Shown here: positions 14,669-22,591 of the stretch, in pieces
How positions within the stretch are numbered: position 1 is the stretch's first letter
How the letters are laid out: each line of letters begins with the position of its first letter
Made by a program: the position numbers and the translations under genes
Origin: Bacillus pseudomycoides
GTDB lineage: Bacteria > Bacillota > Bacilli > Bacillales > Bacillaceae_G
Assembly (NCBI RefSeq): GCF_002582035.1
Contig: NZ_NUQE01000091.1
Span: 1 to 36,837, forward strand
DNA: 36,837 nucleotides
Direction of reading: 5' to 3'
Notes under the pieces: generated by a model
Databases searched by the model: none
What the model saw: only the letters and a program-made list of their open reading frames with translations
Told to the model about the DNA's origin: nothing

Positions 14669-16063
14669 ATGCGATCATTATATTCAAGATTTGTCATTAT
14701 ATCGATTTTTATTATGTTAATTAGTAGTGTTGTAGCATTTTTACTTACAAATGTATATTATCATGTGTACTTAAAACCATATAACAGTGAGAAAATTTTA
14801 AAGTATGCAGAAGAAGTGAAATATTTATATGAAAAAAGTACAGAACAAAATAAAGCGGATTATTTACAATCTATTTCTAGTCTCGGCTTTGAAATTTACT
14901 TAGTGGACGATAAAAAGCAAGGTAAGCGGTACGGTGATGATTTCAAGAAAATGAATGTTAGCGAAGGGACGATTGAACATGTATTAAACGGAAATATATA
15001 CAATGGGATTTTAACATATCCAAATCGTTTATTTGCTACAGGTTTTTTTGACAATACGCTTTCGAATAGTATAGGGATTCCTGTTGAAAATAACGGTAAA
15101 GTGTACGCACTATTTATTCGTCCAGATATTCAACAGCAATTTGGAGAATTACGTATTTTCTATGCTGTTTTATTAGGATTAGTTATTATAATCAGCCTAA
15201 TTTGTATCGCGATAGCTACGCGTTTTGTCGTTCGCCCTATTCAAAGATTTACAGGTGCGACAAAAGAAATTGCAAGTGGTAACTATGATTTAGCACTGCC
15301 AGAAAATCGCCGCGATGAGATTGGAACACTTGCAACTAGCTTTCGGAAAATGGCCAAAAGATTACGAAATTCAGAACAGATGCGACAAGAATTTGTTTCG
15401 AATGTTTCGCATGAATTTCAGTCACCATTATCATCTATTCAAGGATTTTCCAAAACATTACAAACACATGATTTAACGAAATCTGAGCAGACACATTACT
15501 TAGAAATCATCGAATCCGAAAGCAGGCGCATGTCCAGTTTATGCAAACAATTATTAATGCTTGCCTCGCTTGATAAAGAAGATCTTACTTTACGTAAGCA
15601 GCCTTTTGATCTTGGGAAGCAAATAAAAGATATTATTTTTATGCTTGAATGGGAATGGAGAACGAAAGAACTTGCAGTTGAAATGGATGTTCCTAACATA
15701 CAAATTTACGGAGACGAAAACTTGATCCATCAAGTATGGATGAATTTATTTACCAATAGTATCAAATTTACAGAAAGCGGCGGAACGATTGCATTTGAAG
15801 CAGAAGAACTAGAAACAGAATGGCGTATTTCGATTACTGATATGGGTATTGGTATACCTGAGAATGAAATAAAAAAAATATTTGATCGTTTTCATAAAGT
15901 CGATACTGCCCGAAACAGAAATGTAAATGGAAGCGGATTGGGCCTTTCTATTGTAAAAAAAGTTATTGATCTTCATGAAGGAGCAATAACAGTTGAGAGT
16001 GAAATTGGAAAAGGAACTACCTTCTCTATTTATCTTCCAAAACAAGAAGAAGAGTCTATCTAA
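14669..16063 (+). CDS. hssS: Heme-sensing histidine kinase HssS
   Basis: 464 residues. TM1 about 8-30 ending LLTNVYYHVYLK; extracytoplasmic sensor about 33-160 with LFATGFFDNTLSNSIGIPV and ALFIRPDI; TM2 about 163-186; HAMP to about 238. The dimerisation helix NVSHEFQSPLSSIQGF has phospho-acceptor His248; the ATPase domain shows N (HQVWMNLFTNSIKF), G1 (DMGIGIP) and G2 (GSGLGLSI) boxes. The TM1 end, TGFFDN and RPDI segments agree closely with the S. aureus HssS I know. HssS phosphorylates HssR when heme is toxic, and HssR turns on hrtBA, which lies next door here. No response regulator gene adjoins it. The AGAGGTG ribosome site precedes ATG 14669. Confidence 0.9.
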   Translation: MRSLYSRFVIISIFIMLISSVVAFLLTNVYYHVYLKPYNSEKILKYAEEVKYLYEKSTEQNKADYLQSISSLGFEIYLVDDKKQGKRYGDDFKKMNVSEGTIEHVLNGNIYNGILTYPNRLFATGFFDNTLSNSIGIPVENNGKVYALFIRPDIQQQFGELRIFYAVLLGLVIIISLICIAIATRFVVRPIQRFTGATKEIASGNYDLALPENRRDEIGTLATSFRKMAKRLRNSEQMRQEFVSNVSHEFQSPLSSIQGFSKTLQTHDLTKSEQTHYLEIIESESRRMSSLCKQLLMLASLDKEDLTLRKQPFDLGKQIKDIIFMLEWEWRTKELAVEMDVPNIQIYGDENLIHQVWMNLFTNSIKFTESGGTIAFEAEELETEWRISITDMGIGIPENEIKKIFDRFHKVDTARNRNVNGSGLGLSIVKKVIDLHEGAITVESEIGKGTTFSIYLPKQEEESI

Positions 16064-16084
16064 ATGGTAGACTCTTCTTTTTTT
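16046..16084 (+). terminator. Terminator overlapping the end of hssS
   Basis: AGAAGAGTCTATC / GGTAGACTCTTCT with a five-base loop, then seven T. The TAA stop (16061-16063) lies in the loop, so the last codons form the 5' arm. Confidence 0.88.
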
Positions 16085-16153
16085 GAGACTCCCACGGCTA
16101 AAGACGGCTACATTCTACGTGTGCTTTCCCGTTTGGAAAATCTGTAATCTTTT

Positions 16154-16186
16154 GTTCATATTCCGTTCATATTTCCTCTTTATGAT
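16154..16186 (+). promoter_or_regulatory. HssR box and -10 of hrtBA
   Basis: GTTCATATT-CC-GTTCATATT at 16154-16173, a perfect match to the HssR box known from S. aureus and B. anthracis. -10 TATGAT at 16181-16186. The repeat covers the -35 region, which is otherwise poor, so activation is expected. Confidence 0.92.
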
Positions 16187-16221
16187 AAGAGCATAGAACG
16201 AAACAAGGAGGAATGGACGTA

Positions 16222-17295
16222 ATGTTTTTAGCACTTAAAGAATTAAAACAATCAAAATTACGATACGGATTAATCGGTACAATTATGATACTTTTATCAT
16301 TTCTTGTACTTATCATATCAGGTTTAGCAAATGGGTTATCTCATGATAATGCCTCTTCTATTATCGAAATGAAAGCAAATAAATTTGTAGTATCAAATGA
16401 TGCCGAGGGTAAATTATTACGCTCTCAAATTAAGCAAGACGACGTAGACAAGGTATTAGCACAAGTTGATGAAAAAGATGCAGTTCCAATGCATCTTAAA
16501 ATGACGACATTTGAAAAAGAAGGAAGTTCAAAAAAAGTTGATGCTGCTATTTTTGCAAGTAAACAAGATTCATTTATTGCTCCAAATGTGATTGAAGGAA
16601 AAAACAGCGCTTTAGCAGACAATGAAATCATTGCTGATGAATCCATCAAAGAAAAAGGTGTAAAGCTTGGAGATGAGCTAGTAGATCCTATTTCTAAGAA
16701 AGCTTTCAAAGTTGTTGGATTTACAGAAAATCAAATGTTTAGCCATACACCTGTTGTTCATATGAATGAAAATGTATGGAGCAGCATTGCAATGCCAAAT
16801 GAAAAAGATTACAGTGTAATCGCTCTAAATACTGATAAAAAAATCGATAATGTAGATAATGCAAAAGTTGTTGATAAAAAAGAAGTACTACAAGGTATTC
16901 CAGGTTATAAAGAAGAACAAGGAACATTAACGATGATTATTGCGTTCTTACTTGTAATTTCAGCATTATTAATCGGTGTTTTCTTCTATGTCATTACATT
17001 ACAAAAAACACACCAATTAGGCGTATTAAAAGCAATCGGAACAAAAAACTCATATTTAGCAGGTAATTTAGTTGTACAATCTATATTCTTATCTGGTGTC
17101 GCTCTTGTTATCGGTATTGGCTTAATCCTAGCAGTGGAAACTGTTTTACCAGCCGGCATGCCATTCTTATTAACAACAGCAACAATCTTACAATATTCAG
17201 GTATCTTTATCGTAATTAGTATATTCGGTACACTAATTTCTCTATATCAAGTATTGAAAGTAGATGCACTAGAAGCAATCGGAGGTGGAATGTAA
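16222..17295 (+). CDS. hrtB: Heme ABC exporter permease HrtB
   Basis: 357 residues from ATG 16222. AAGGAGG is about ten bases upstream of it, while an in-frame ATG three codons earlier touches the ribosome site. FtsX/MacB-type layout: TM1 about 15-37 (YGLIGTIMILLSFLVLIISGLANGL), a large extracytoplasmic domain 40-235, then three helices at about 237-262, 283-305 and 325-345. HrtB exports excess heme from the membrane using HrtA. Stop and hrtA start overlap (TAATG). A perfect HssR box drives the operon. Confidence 0.9.
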   Translation: MFLALKELKQSKLRYGLIGTIMILLSFLVLIISGLANGLSHDNASSIIEMKANKFVVSNDAEGKLLRSQIKQDDVDKVLAQVDEKDAVPMHLKMTTFEKEGSSKKVDAAIFASKQDSFIAPNVIEGKNSALADNEIIADESIKEKGVKLGDELVDPISKKAFKVVGFTENQMFSHTPVVHMNENVWSSIAMPNEKDYSVIALNTDKKIDNVDNAKVVDKKEVLQGIPGYKEEQGTLTMIIAFLLVISALLIGVFFYVITLQKTHQLGVLKAIGTKNSYLAGNLVVQSIFLSGVALVIGIGLILAVETVLPAGMPFLLTTATILQYSGIFIVISIFGTLISLYQVLKVDALEAIGGGM

Positions 17296-18008
17296 TGGTA
17301 ACAGAAGTGAAATGGGATAACCCAGCGTCATTATTAAAACTTGAACAAGTAAGTAAAGTATATGGCGAAGGAGATACAGAAGTAACTGCTTTACATCCAA
17401 TTACGTTAGATGTAAAAGCAGGTGAATTTATCGGTATTGTTGGTCCATCAGGTTCAGGAAAAAGTACATTGCTTTCCATTGCGGGTGCACTTCTATCCCC
17501 TTCAAAAGGAAACATTTATATTTCTGAACAAAACGTAACAAATTTATCAGAAAAAGAGATGACAAGTATTCGCCTAGAAAAAATTGGTTTTATATTCCAA
17601 TTTGCAAATCTCGTACCTTTCTTATCGGTTAAAGAACAACTTTTATATATCGCTAAGTTAAAGGGAGAAAATAAAAAAGAAGCTGACAAGTTTGCAACTG
17701 AATTACTGAAAACATTTGGATTATCACATCGAATGAATCATTATCCAAATCAACTTTCAGGCGGTGAAAAACAACGTGTAGCCATCGCTCGTGCTTTTAT
17801 GAATAATCCAGACTTAATTTTAGCCGATGAACCTACTGCTAGTCTTGATTCCAAACGTGCTAGAGAAGTAGTTGAATTAATGAAGCATGAAGTTAAGAAA
17901 AAGAAAAAGGCAGCAATTATGATTACACACGATGAAAAAATGCTTGATGTATGTGATCGAATTTTAACACTTCGAGATGGAAAATTACTACGCGAAAACG
18001 AAATTTAA
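17295..18008 (+). CDS. hrtA: Heme ABC exporter ATP-binding protein HrtA
   Basis: 237 residues. Walker [10 protein letters not shown] (50-58), Q-loop FQFANLVPF, signature [14 protein letters not shown], Walker [13 protein letters not shown] and switch His in MITHDEK: all complete, of the LolD/MacB group that pairs with FtsX-type permeases. Powers HrtB. GGAGGTGG lies in the last codons of hrtB, so the two are translated together. A strong terminator follows. Confidence 0.92.
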   Translation: MVTEVKWDNPASLLKLEQVSKVYGEGDTEVTALHPITLDVKAGEFIGIVGPSGSGKSTLLSIAGALLSPSKGNIYISEQNVTNLSEKEMTSIRLEKIGFIFQFANLVPFLSVKEQLLYIAKLKGENKKEADKFATELLKTFGLSHRMNHYPNQLSGGEKQRVAIARAFMNNPDLILADEPTASLDSKRAREVVELMKHEVKKKKKAAIMITHDEKMLDVCDRILTLRDGKLLRENEI

Positions 18009-18035
18009 GAGCTAGTATATAATAAAAGTAATCCT

Positions 18036-18085
18036 AAGAAAACTTTCTTATTCCCTATCTTACTTGGGAATAAGAAAGTTTTCTT
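18036..18085 (+). terminator. Strong terminator after hrtA
   Basis: AAGAAAACTTTCTTATTCCC / GGGAATAAGAAAGTTTTCTT: a 20-bp perfect stem with a ten-base loop, then TTCATTT. Confidence 0.88.
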
Positions 18086-18169
18086 TCATTTAAAGAATAC
18101 TTTCATTTTCATTTACAACATAACACAATTTTAATATAATAATTAGACAAATTTCATATGTAATATTGC

Positions 18170-18202
18170 GTTCATATTCTATTCATAATTCTCATGTAAC
18201 AT
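18170..18202 (+). promoter_or_regulatory. HssR-type direct repeat and -10 box of the HsmA-family operon
   Basis: GTTCATATT-CT-ATTCATAAT (two mismatches) and TAACAT at 18197-18202, 27 bases after the repeat start, as at the other three promoters. Confidence 0.75.
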
Positions 18203-18235
18203 GCTTTATATAAAGCAAATGACGGTTAGAAAGGA

Positions 18236-18613
18236 ATGATGAACGTGTTAGCATCTGCTATTACATTTATTACAGCTGCACTCATTTTTTATACAATCGG
18301 AGTATGGAGTGAAAAATTTCAAAAAACATTAAAACCTTGGCATGTCATTATTTTTTGGCTTGGATTAGTATGTGATACGCTTGGAACTACATTAATGGAG
18401 CAAATGGCTTCAGCAGGATCTCTCCTCAGCTTTCACGGAATAACAGGCTTATCAGCAATTTTACTTATGCTATTTCATGCTGTTTGGGCAACGATTGTGT
18501 TAGTACGAAAAGATAAAAAAATGATGACAACCTTCCATACACTAAGCGTTATCGTATGGTTCATTTGGTTAATCCCATATATTTCTGGCCTCATATACGG
18601 AATGACAAGATAG
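18236..18613 (+). CDS. HsmA-family (TIGR03987-like) membrane protein
   Basis: 125 residues, four membrane helices (about 4-25, 36-55, 64-88, 99-121) with conserved His in KPWHVIIFWLG, LLSFHGITG, MLFHAVW and TTFHTLS, a pattern suited to binding heme. The family is named after Clostridioides difficile HsmA, which binds heme and protects against oxidative stress. Position after hrtBA with an HssR-type promoter supports a heme role. The start is uncertain: ATG 18236, ATG 18239 or GTG 18245 all follow AAAGGA, and the GTG has the most usual spacing. Confidence 0.78.
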   Translation: MMNVLASAITFITAALIFYTIGVWSEKFQKTLKPWHVIIFWLGLVCDTLGTTLMEQMASAGSLLSFHGITGLSAILLMLFHAVWATIVLVRKDKKMMTTFHTLSVIVWFIWLIPYISGLIYGMTR

Positions 18614-18674
18614 CTTTTAAATACAGCTCTATTCCCAAAAATAAACATTGCTAATACTACCCTAGGAGGTTATT

Positions 18675-19073
18675 ATGAAAAAGTTATATAATGCATCTTT
18701 TGTCTACTTAGTTATCGGTTTATTTTCCGGTGTATTTGCAAGAGAATATGCAAAAGCGCAGGGAATTCAAGGCACTACTCTGCTGAACCTTTTGCACACG
18801 CATATGTTAGTTCTTGGATTTGTGTTCTTTTTAATTGCCTTTGCATTATCAAAGTCATTTCCATTCCATGAAGTAAAAAGTTTTAATGCGTGGTTCATCG
18901 TTTATAATATAGGACTGATTTCAACAGTTGGTTCATTGGCGGCACGCGGGCTTCTTCAAATAAATGGAACTGATTTTAAAGGGTTAAGCCATATAGCAGG
19001 AACGTCTCATACTATCATTGGCATTGCTCTAGTTTGGTTTATGATTTTATTAAAAAAATCATACAAGGGATAG
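18675..19073 (+). CDS. DUF2871 membrane protein
   Basis: 132 residues with four predicted helices (about 7-24, 42-62, 73-92, 108-126). Conserved His in LLHTHMLVLGF, LSHIAGTSHT could be metal or heme ligands. TAGGAGG precedes ATG. Function unknown; I recognise the family as DUF2871. Lies 61 bp after the HsmA-family gene and 13 bp before the CcdC-like gene, in one operon, so a part in heme handling or quinone-level redox is plausible but unproven. Confidence 0.8.
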   Translation: MKKLYNASFVYLVIGLFSGVFAREYAKAQGIQGTTLLNLLHTHMLVLGFVFFLIAFALSKSFPFHEVKSFNAWFIVYNIGLISTVGSLAARGLLQINGTDFKGLSHIAGTSHTIIGIALVWFMILLKKSYKG

Positions 19074-19086
19074 AAGGAGGTAAAAT

Positions 19087-19581
19087 ATGAACTTAAATAT
19101 AAACTTAGCTGTTGTAATGAGTGTTGTTGCTCTTTGTATGGCTATTGGAATGATGATTGTTCGCTTAAAATCAGCAAAGAAACCTGTATCATTGAAAAAA
19201 ATTATACTCCCACCGATTTTTATGAGTACGGGAGCATGCATGTACATCTTACCGGAATTCCGATTAACGACATCAGAAATTTGGGAAGCAGTTATCGTTG
19301 GTTTATTTTTCTCAATTTTTCTTATTAAAACATCAAAATTTGAAATACGCGGAAAAGACATCTATTTAATACCTTCTAAAGCATTTATAGTTATTTTAGT
19401 CGGTTTACTTGCTGTCCGCATCGGTATGAAAGAATATTTAAGTCAATCAATTGATTTAGGACAATTAAGCGGTATGTTCTTCTTACTTGCTTTTGCTATG
19501 ATCGTATCTTGGAGAATTGGAATGTATCGTGCATTTACGAAATTACAAAAGGAAATGACTTCTGTAGGAAGCAGCCTTTGA
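19087..19581 (+). CDS. CcdC-family membrane protein
   Basis: 164 residues, five membrane helices (about 7-26, 40-58, 66-85, 98-114, 127-147), with SAKKPVSLKKIILPPIFMSTG typical of CcdC-like proteins. B. subtilis CcdC lies in a cytochrome c maturation cluster but is not needed for it; its biochemical role is unknown. AGAAGGAGG precedes the start. Last gene of the HssR-linked operon. Confidence 0.82.
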   Translation: MNLNINLAVVMSVVALCMAIGMMIVRLKSAKKPVSLKKIILPPIFMSTGACMYILPEFRLTTSEIWEAVIVGLFFSIFLIKTSKFEIRGKDIYLIPSKAFIVILVGLLAVRIGMKEYLSQSIDLGQLSGMFFLLAFAMIVSWRIGMYRAFTKLQKEMTSVGSSL

Positions 19582-19600
19582 TTATAAAACACATCTCTAA

Positions 19601-19637
19601 ATAACCTGAACCCGATATTGTATCGGATTCAGGTTAT
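19601..19637. terminator. Terminator between the CcdC and spoVR genes
   Basis: AACCTGAACCCGATA / TATCGGATTCAGGTT with one mismatch, followed by ATTTATTTT. Serves the CcdC operon and could also stop converging spoVR transcripts. Confidence 0.8.
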
Positions 19638-19672
19638 TTATTTTCCATAGTGTTTCACTTCTGCAGCGGTTC

Positions 19673-21091
19673 TTATACATACTTCCGGTGCACCATCTTC
19701 CCATCATAAGAAAATACAACATTTTTATTCTCCACAGTCGACTCCATATGCACCGTTCTTCCCCATAATTGATAAATGTATGGCAATACTTTCTCTAAAT
19801 ATTTTAAATCAAGTTCAATTCCTTCATAACAATGCTTAATGTACAATTCGCCGTTCTTTAAATGGTCTCCATCTTCAACAACTAAGTACGGAAACCCACC
19901 ATTTGTTCTCATATTGACTAACTGATCCCGAACATTTTCCCAATCTTTATCAACGACTTTATACTCTTTTCCTTGGCGCTGGAATAAGTACATATCTTCC
20001 CGCATAACAAGTTCTTTATTTAAGTAATTTCGCAGGAACGATACGTCCCATTCAATTTCGCGCACTTCAAAGATTTTTTCTCTTCCTGAGTTTGGTTTTG
20101 CTCCTTGGCGTATCATTTCTTCTGTCGGATTGTTGTAGCGTTCTTCGATGTCTTCAAACATTTTGATACCGAGATAGTACGGGTTAATACTTGTTTTTGA
20201 CGGCTGCACAACCCCTGCGTTTAGTTTTGCAAACTCAATGGCTTCATCTGAACTCAAGTCCATTTCGCGGAGGATACGTTGATGCCAATACGAAGCCCAG
20301 CCTTCGTTCATGATTTTCGTTTCAAGCTGCGGCCAAAAATACAACATTTCTTCACGCATCATCGTTAAAATATCACGCTGCCACTCATCTAGTTCACGGC
20401 TATACTGTTCAATAAAAAGAAGTAAATCTTTTTCTGGTTGCGGAGGGATTTTTCTTTTCTTCCGCACATTAGATAATTCCCGTTTCTTATTTCGATTCTC
20501 TAAGTTCCATAAATCATCGTACGGCGTGGGAGCCTTCCTTACTTGTTCTTCCTCTTCTTGATCATCCACACTCCATGCAAGCTTCGGTCTCATGAGCGAA
20601 GGATCAATATGTTCTTGAATGGCTAGCACAGCATCTAAAAAGGTTTCTACTTCTTTTTTTCCGTATTTATGTTCATAATTTTTAACTCGCTCTGCAGTTG
20701 CCGCCATACTTTCAACCATATCGCGTTTCGTGTTAGAAAATCGAATATTATTTTTAAAGAAATCACAATGGGCCAATACGTGAGCGACAATAAGCTTATT
20801 TTGAATCAATGAATTTGTATCGAGCAAAAAAGCATAACATGGATCGGAGTTAATAACGAGCTCATATATTTTACTAAGTCCTAAATCATAGTGAAGTTTC
20901 ATCTTATAAAATTGCTTTCCAAAACTCCAATGTGAAAAGCGCGTTGGCATGCCATATGCACCAAATGTATAAATAATATCAGCTGGACAAATTTCATAGC
21001 GCATCGGATAAAAATCTAATCCAAACCCTGTCGCAATTTCCGTAATTTCTGCAATTGCATATTGCAATGCTTTGTCCTCACTACTTCTCAT
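19673..21091 (-). CDS. spoVR: SpoVR family sporulation protein
   Basis: 472 residues from ATG 21091 ([20 protein letters not shown]), set by AGGAGGG nine bases upstream; B. subtilis SpoVR is about 468. Features of the family: [37 protein letters not shown] near the start, [15 protein letters not shown], then [16 protein letters not shown] and [17 protein letters not shown]. The mother-cell protein is needed for normal spore cortex. A SigmaE-like promoter is visible upstream. Monocistronic. Confidence 0.95.
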   Translation of the reverse strand: MRSSEDKALQYAIAEITEIATGFGLDFYPMRYEICPADIIYTFGAYGMPTRFSHWSFGKQFYKMKLHYDLGLSKIYELVINSDPCYAFLLDTNSLIQNKLIVAHVLAHCDFFKNNIRFSNTKRDMVESMAATAERVKNYEHKYGKKEVETFLDAVLAIQEHIDPSLMRPKLAWSVDDQEEEEQVRKAPTPYDDLWNLENRNKKRELSNVRKKRKIPPQPEKDLLLFIEQYSRELDEWQRDILTMMREEMLYFWPQLETKIMNEGWASYWHQRILREMDLSSDEAIEFAKLNAGVVQPSKTSINPYYLGIKMFEDIEERYNNPTEEMIRQGAKPNSGREKIFEVREIEWDVSFLRNYLNKELVMREDMYLFQRQGKEYKVVDKDWENVRDQLVNMRTNGGFPYLVVEDGDHLKNGELYIKHCYEGIELDLKYLEKVLPYIYQLWGRTVHMESTVENKNVVFSYDGKMVHRKYV

Positions 21092-21123
21092 CTCTGTTCC
21101 CTCCTTACACCCTCTCTTATGAA

Positions 21124-21153
21124 AGTGTATGAAGAAAAACAAGCTTTCATGAA
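21124..21153 (-). promoter_or_regulatory. Candidate SigmaE promoter of spoVR
   Basis: Minus strand: CATACACT (21131-21124) fits the SigmaE -10 consensus; TTCATGAA (21153-21146) stands 14 bases upstream. It lies 33 bases before the spoVR start. spoVR is SigmaE-dependent in B. subtilis. Confidence 0.45.
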
Positions 21154-21249
21154 AATTAAAGAAATTACCTCAATTTATTTTGGTTACAATTACCTTGCAA
21201 AACATATAAACTTTTCTTTATAGAACATTCATACAAAGGAGATAATCTT

Positions 21250-21591
21250 ATAAATACAATCATAAAAGTTATGACACTTCAAGCATGGGAAAATGCAAAA
21301 GAAAAAGGAGTAATTATCGAACCTTCCTTACAGGACGAGGGATTCATTCACTGCTCATTTCTCAATCAATCCTTACAAGTTGCTCACAAACATTTTGCGG
21401 CAGAACCGTCTATTGTATTCTTAACAATTGATCCAGAGCGTCTACAAGCAGAAATTAAGTACGAATTAGCTTCAAACGGTGAACAGTATCCACATATTTA
21501 TGGTGTCATACATACAAGTGCGATCACAAACATTCATACGTTAAATCAAGATAAAGATGGAACTTTTACACTTCCAACAGAACTTATATAA
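21250..21591 (+). CDS. DUF952 family protein, apparent ATA start
   Basis: 113 residues if read from ATA 21250, or 106 from ATG 21271. The ribosome site AAAGGAGAT (21236-21244) is correctly spaced for ATA 21250 but 26 bases from ATG 21271, and the extra residues (NTIIKV) supply the first strand found in DUF952 proteins (I/V-K-V-hydrophobic-T-x-x-AWE). Family marks: AWENAKEKG, DEGFIHCSF, FLTIDPERL, PHIYGVI. Function unknown; small cytoplasmic domain. The ATA may be a mutated ATG that lowers expression, or a sequence error. The TAA stop is part of a bcr1 flank. Confidence 0.8.
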   Translation: MNTIIKVMTLQAWENAKEKGVIIEPSLQDEGFIHCSFLNQSLQVAHKHFAAEPSIVFLTIDPERLQAEIKYELASNGEQYPHIYGVIHTSAITNIHTLNQDKDGTFTLPTELI

Positions 21592-21676
21592 AGTAAAACT
21601 TCCATCAGTGGGGGTTTTCCACTGATGGAAAGCTCTCACCAATCGGGGGCTTACTGCCCGCGAATAGCGGGATAAC
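21588..21676 (+). repeat. bcr1 repeat, medium form, on the DUF952 stop codon
   Basis: 89 bp from ATAAA (21588-21592) to ATAAC (21672-21676). Keeps the left hairpin (CCATCAGTGGG...CCACTGATGG), the AAGCTCTCACC arm and the right end, but lacks the large central stem. Confidence 0.88.
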
Positions 21677-21720
21677 AAAAAGAAGGATGCTTAAAATTTA
21701 ATAAGCATCTTTCCTTCTTT
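21677..21720 (-). terminator. Terminator of the nitroreductase gene
   Basis: GAAGG...GATGCTT / AAGCATCCTTC with a small bulge; on the minus strand it is followed by TTTTTG. Begins at the stop codon. Confidence 0.7.
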
Positions 21721-22279
21721 ATCCTTCAATAACCTCTAACTTCTTCGTAATAGGCGTACGTTCTTTTCCTTCTGACACCTTATCAAAATACCCAACATGT
21801 AAAATACCAACAATTCGTTGTCCTTTCGTTAAACCAATTGCTTTCATGAAAGCAGGATTGTAAATAAGTCCACCTGTTTTCCAAACAACACCTAATTGAC
21901 GTTCCCAAGCTAGGAGCTGGAAATTTTGCATAAATGCACATACAGCGGCATAATCTTCATCACGCTGCGCTTGGCGTGGATCTTCATCCATATAGACAAC
22001 AATTTGAGCTGGTGTGCTCATAAAACGTTCCGTTAACATTTTTCCGCGTTTTTCTCTTTCTTCTACTGAAAAAGAGTTTAAAACTGCGTCTACAAACTTT
22101 TTACGGCCATCTCCCATAAATAATTTACATTTCCAGGGCTCACGGTGCTGATGATTCGGTGCCCATGTTGCATGATTTAATAGTTCAATTAATAATTCTT
22201 TTTCTACTACCTTATTTGTAAAAGTGCGAATAGATCTTCTTTCTTTTATTACATTTGCAATAGACGTATAAGTTGTCAT
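21719..22279 (-). CDS. Nitroreductase family protein
   Basis: 186 residues. N-terminal IKERRSIRTFTNKVV is the FMN phosphate-binding motif, followed by ATWAPNHQHREPWKC, which with the Asn-His-Gln matches the YdjA-like small nitroreductases. The C-terminal GQRIVGILHVGYFDK is the second FMN motif. NAD(P)H-dependent flavoenzymes of this kind reduce nitro compounds or quinones; the natural substrate is unknown. GGAGAGG precedes ATG 22279. Single gene, with terminator at the 3' side. Confidence 0.9.
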   Translation of the reverse strand: MTTYTSIANVIKERRSIRTFTNKVVEKELLIELLNHATWAPNHQHREPWKCKLFMGDGRKKFVDAVLNSFSVEEREKRGKMLTERFMSTPAQIVVYMDEDPRQAQRDEDYAAVCAFMQNFQLLAWERQLGVVWKTGGLIYNPAFMKAIGLTKGQRIVGILHVGYFDKVSEGKERTPITKKLEVIEG

Positions 22280-22413
22280 CTGTTCCTCTCCTTCATAATT
22301 TTATATCTATATGTATACGTTAATTATTGATAAAGATTCTCAATATCAATTATAATCTAGTTTCCTCATATAAATCAATATTTAATATTAAAAAACACCA
22401 TGTGACCATCGCA

Positions 22414-22553
22414 GTAAAGTGAAACTTCCATCAGTGGGTTTTTTCTTCATCTGCCACTGGTGGAAAGCTCTCACCAATCGGGCTCTCACCTATCTTTTTG
22501 TTTTCTCAGAACCTTAAGGTGGAAGTCTTACTGCCCTAAAGTAGCGGCATAAA
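22414..22553 (+). repeat. bcr1 repeat, near full length
   Basis: 140 bp beginning AGTAAAGTGAAACTTCC and ending GCGGCATAAA. The left flank AGTAA is mutated from ATAAA. Central stem partly degraded. It abuts the T-tract of the kinase terminator at 22556-22589. Confidence 0.85.
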
Positions 22554-22555
22554 AC

Positions 22556-22589
22556 AAAAAATCGCCTTACCTTATATAGTAAGACGATT
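22556..22589 (-). terminator. Terminator of the second two-component operon
   Basis: AATCGTCTTAC / GTAAGGCGATT with an eight-base loop and TTTTTTG following on the minus strand; starts three bases after the kinase stop. Confidence 0.85.
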
Positions 22590-22591
22590 CT

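Noticed and set aside
16085-16135. ACTCCCACGGCTAAAGACGGCT resembles end hairpins of IS200/IS605 elements
   Set aside because: The second arm is not present as a clean complement and there is no transposase; too short to support.
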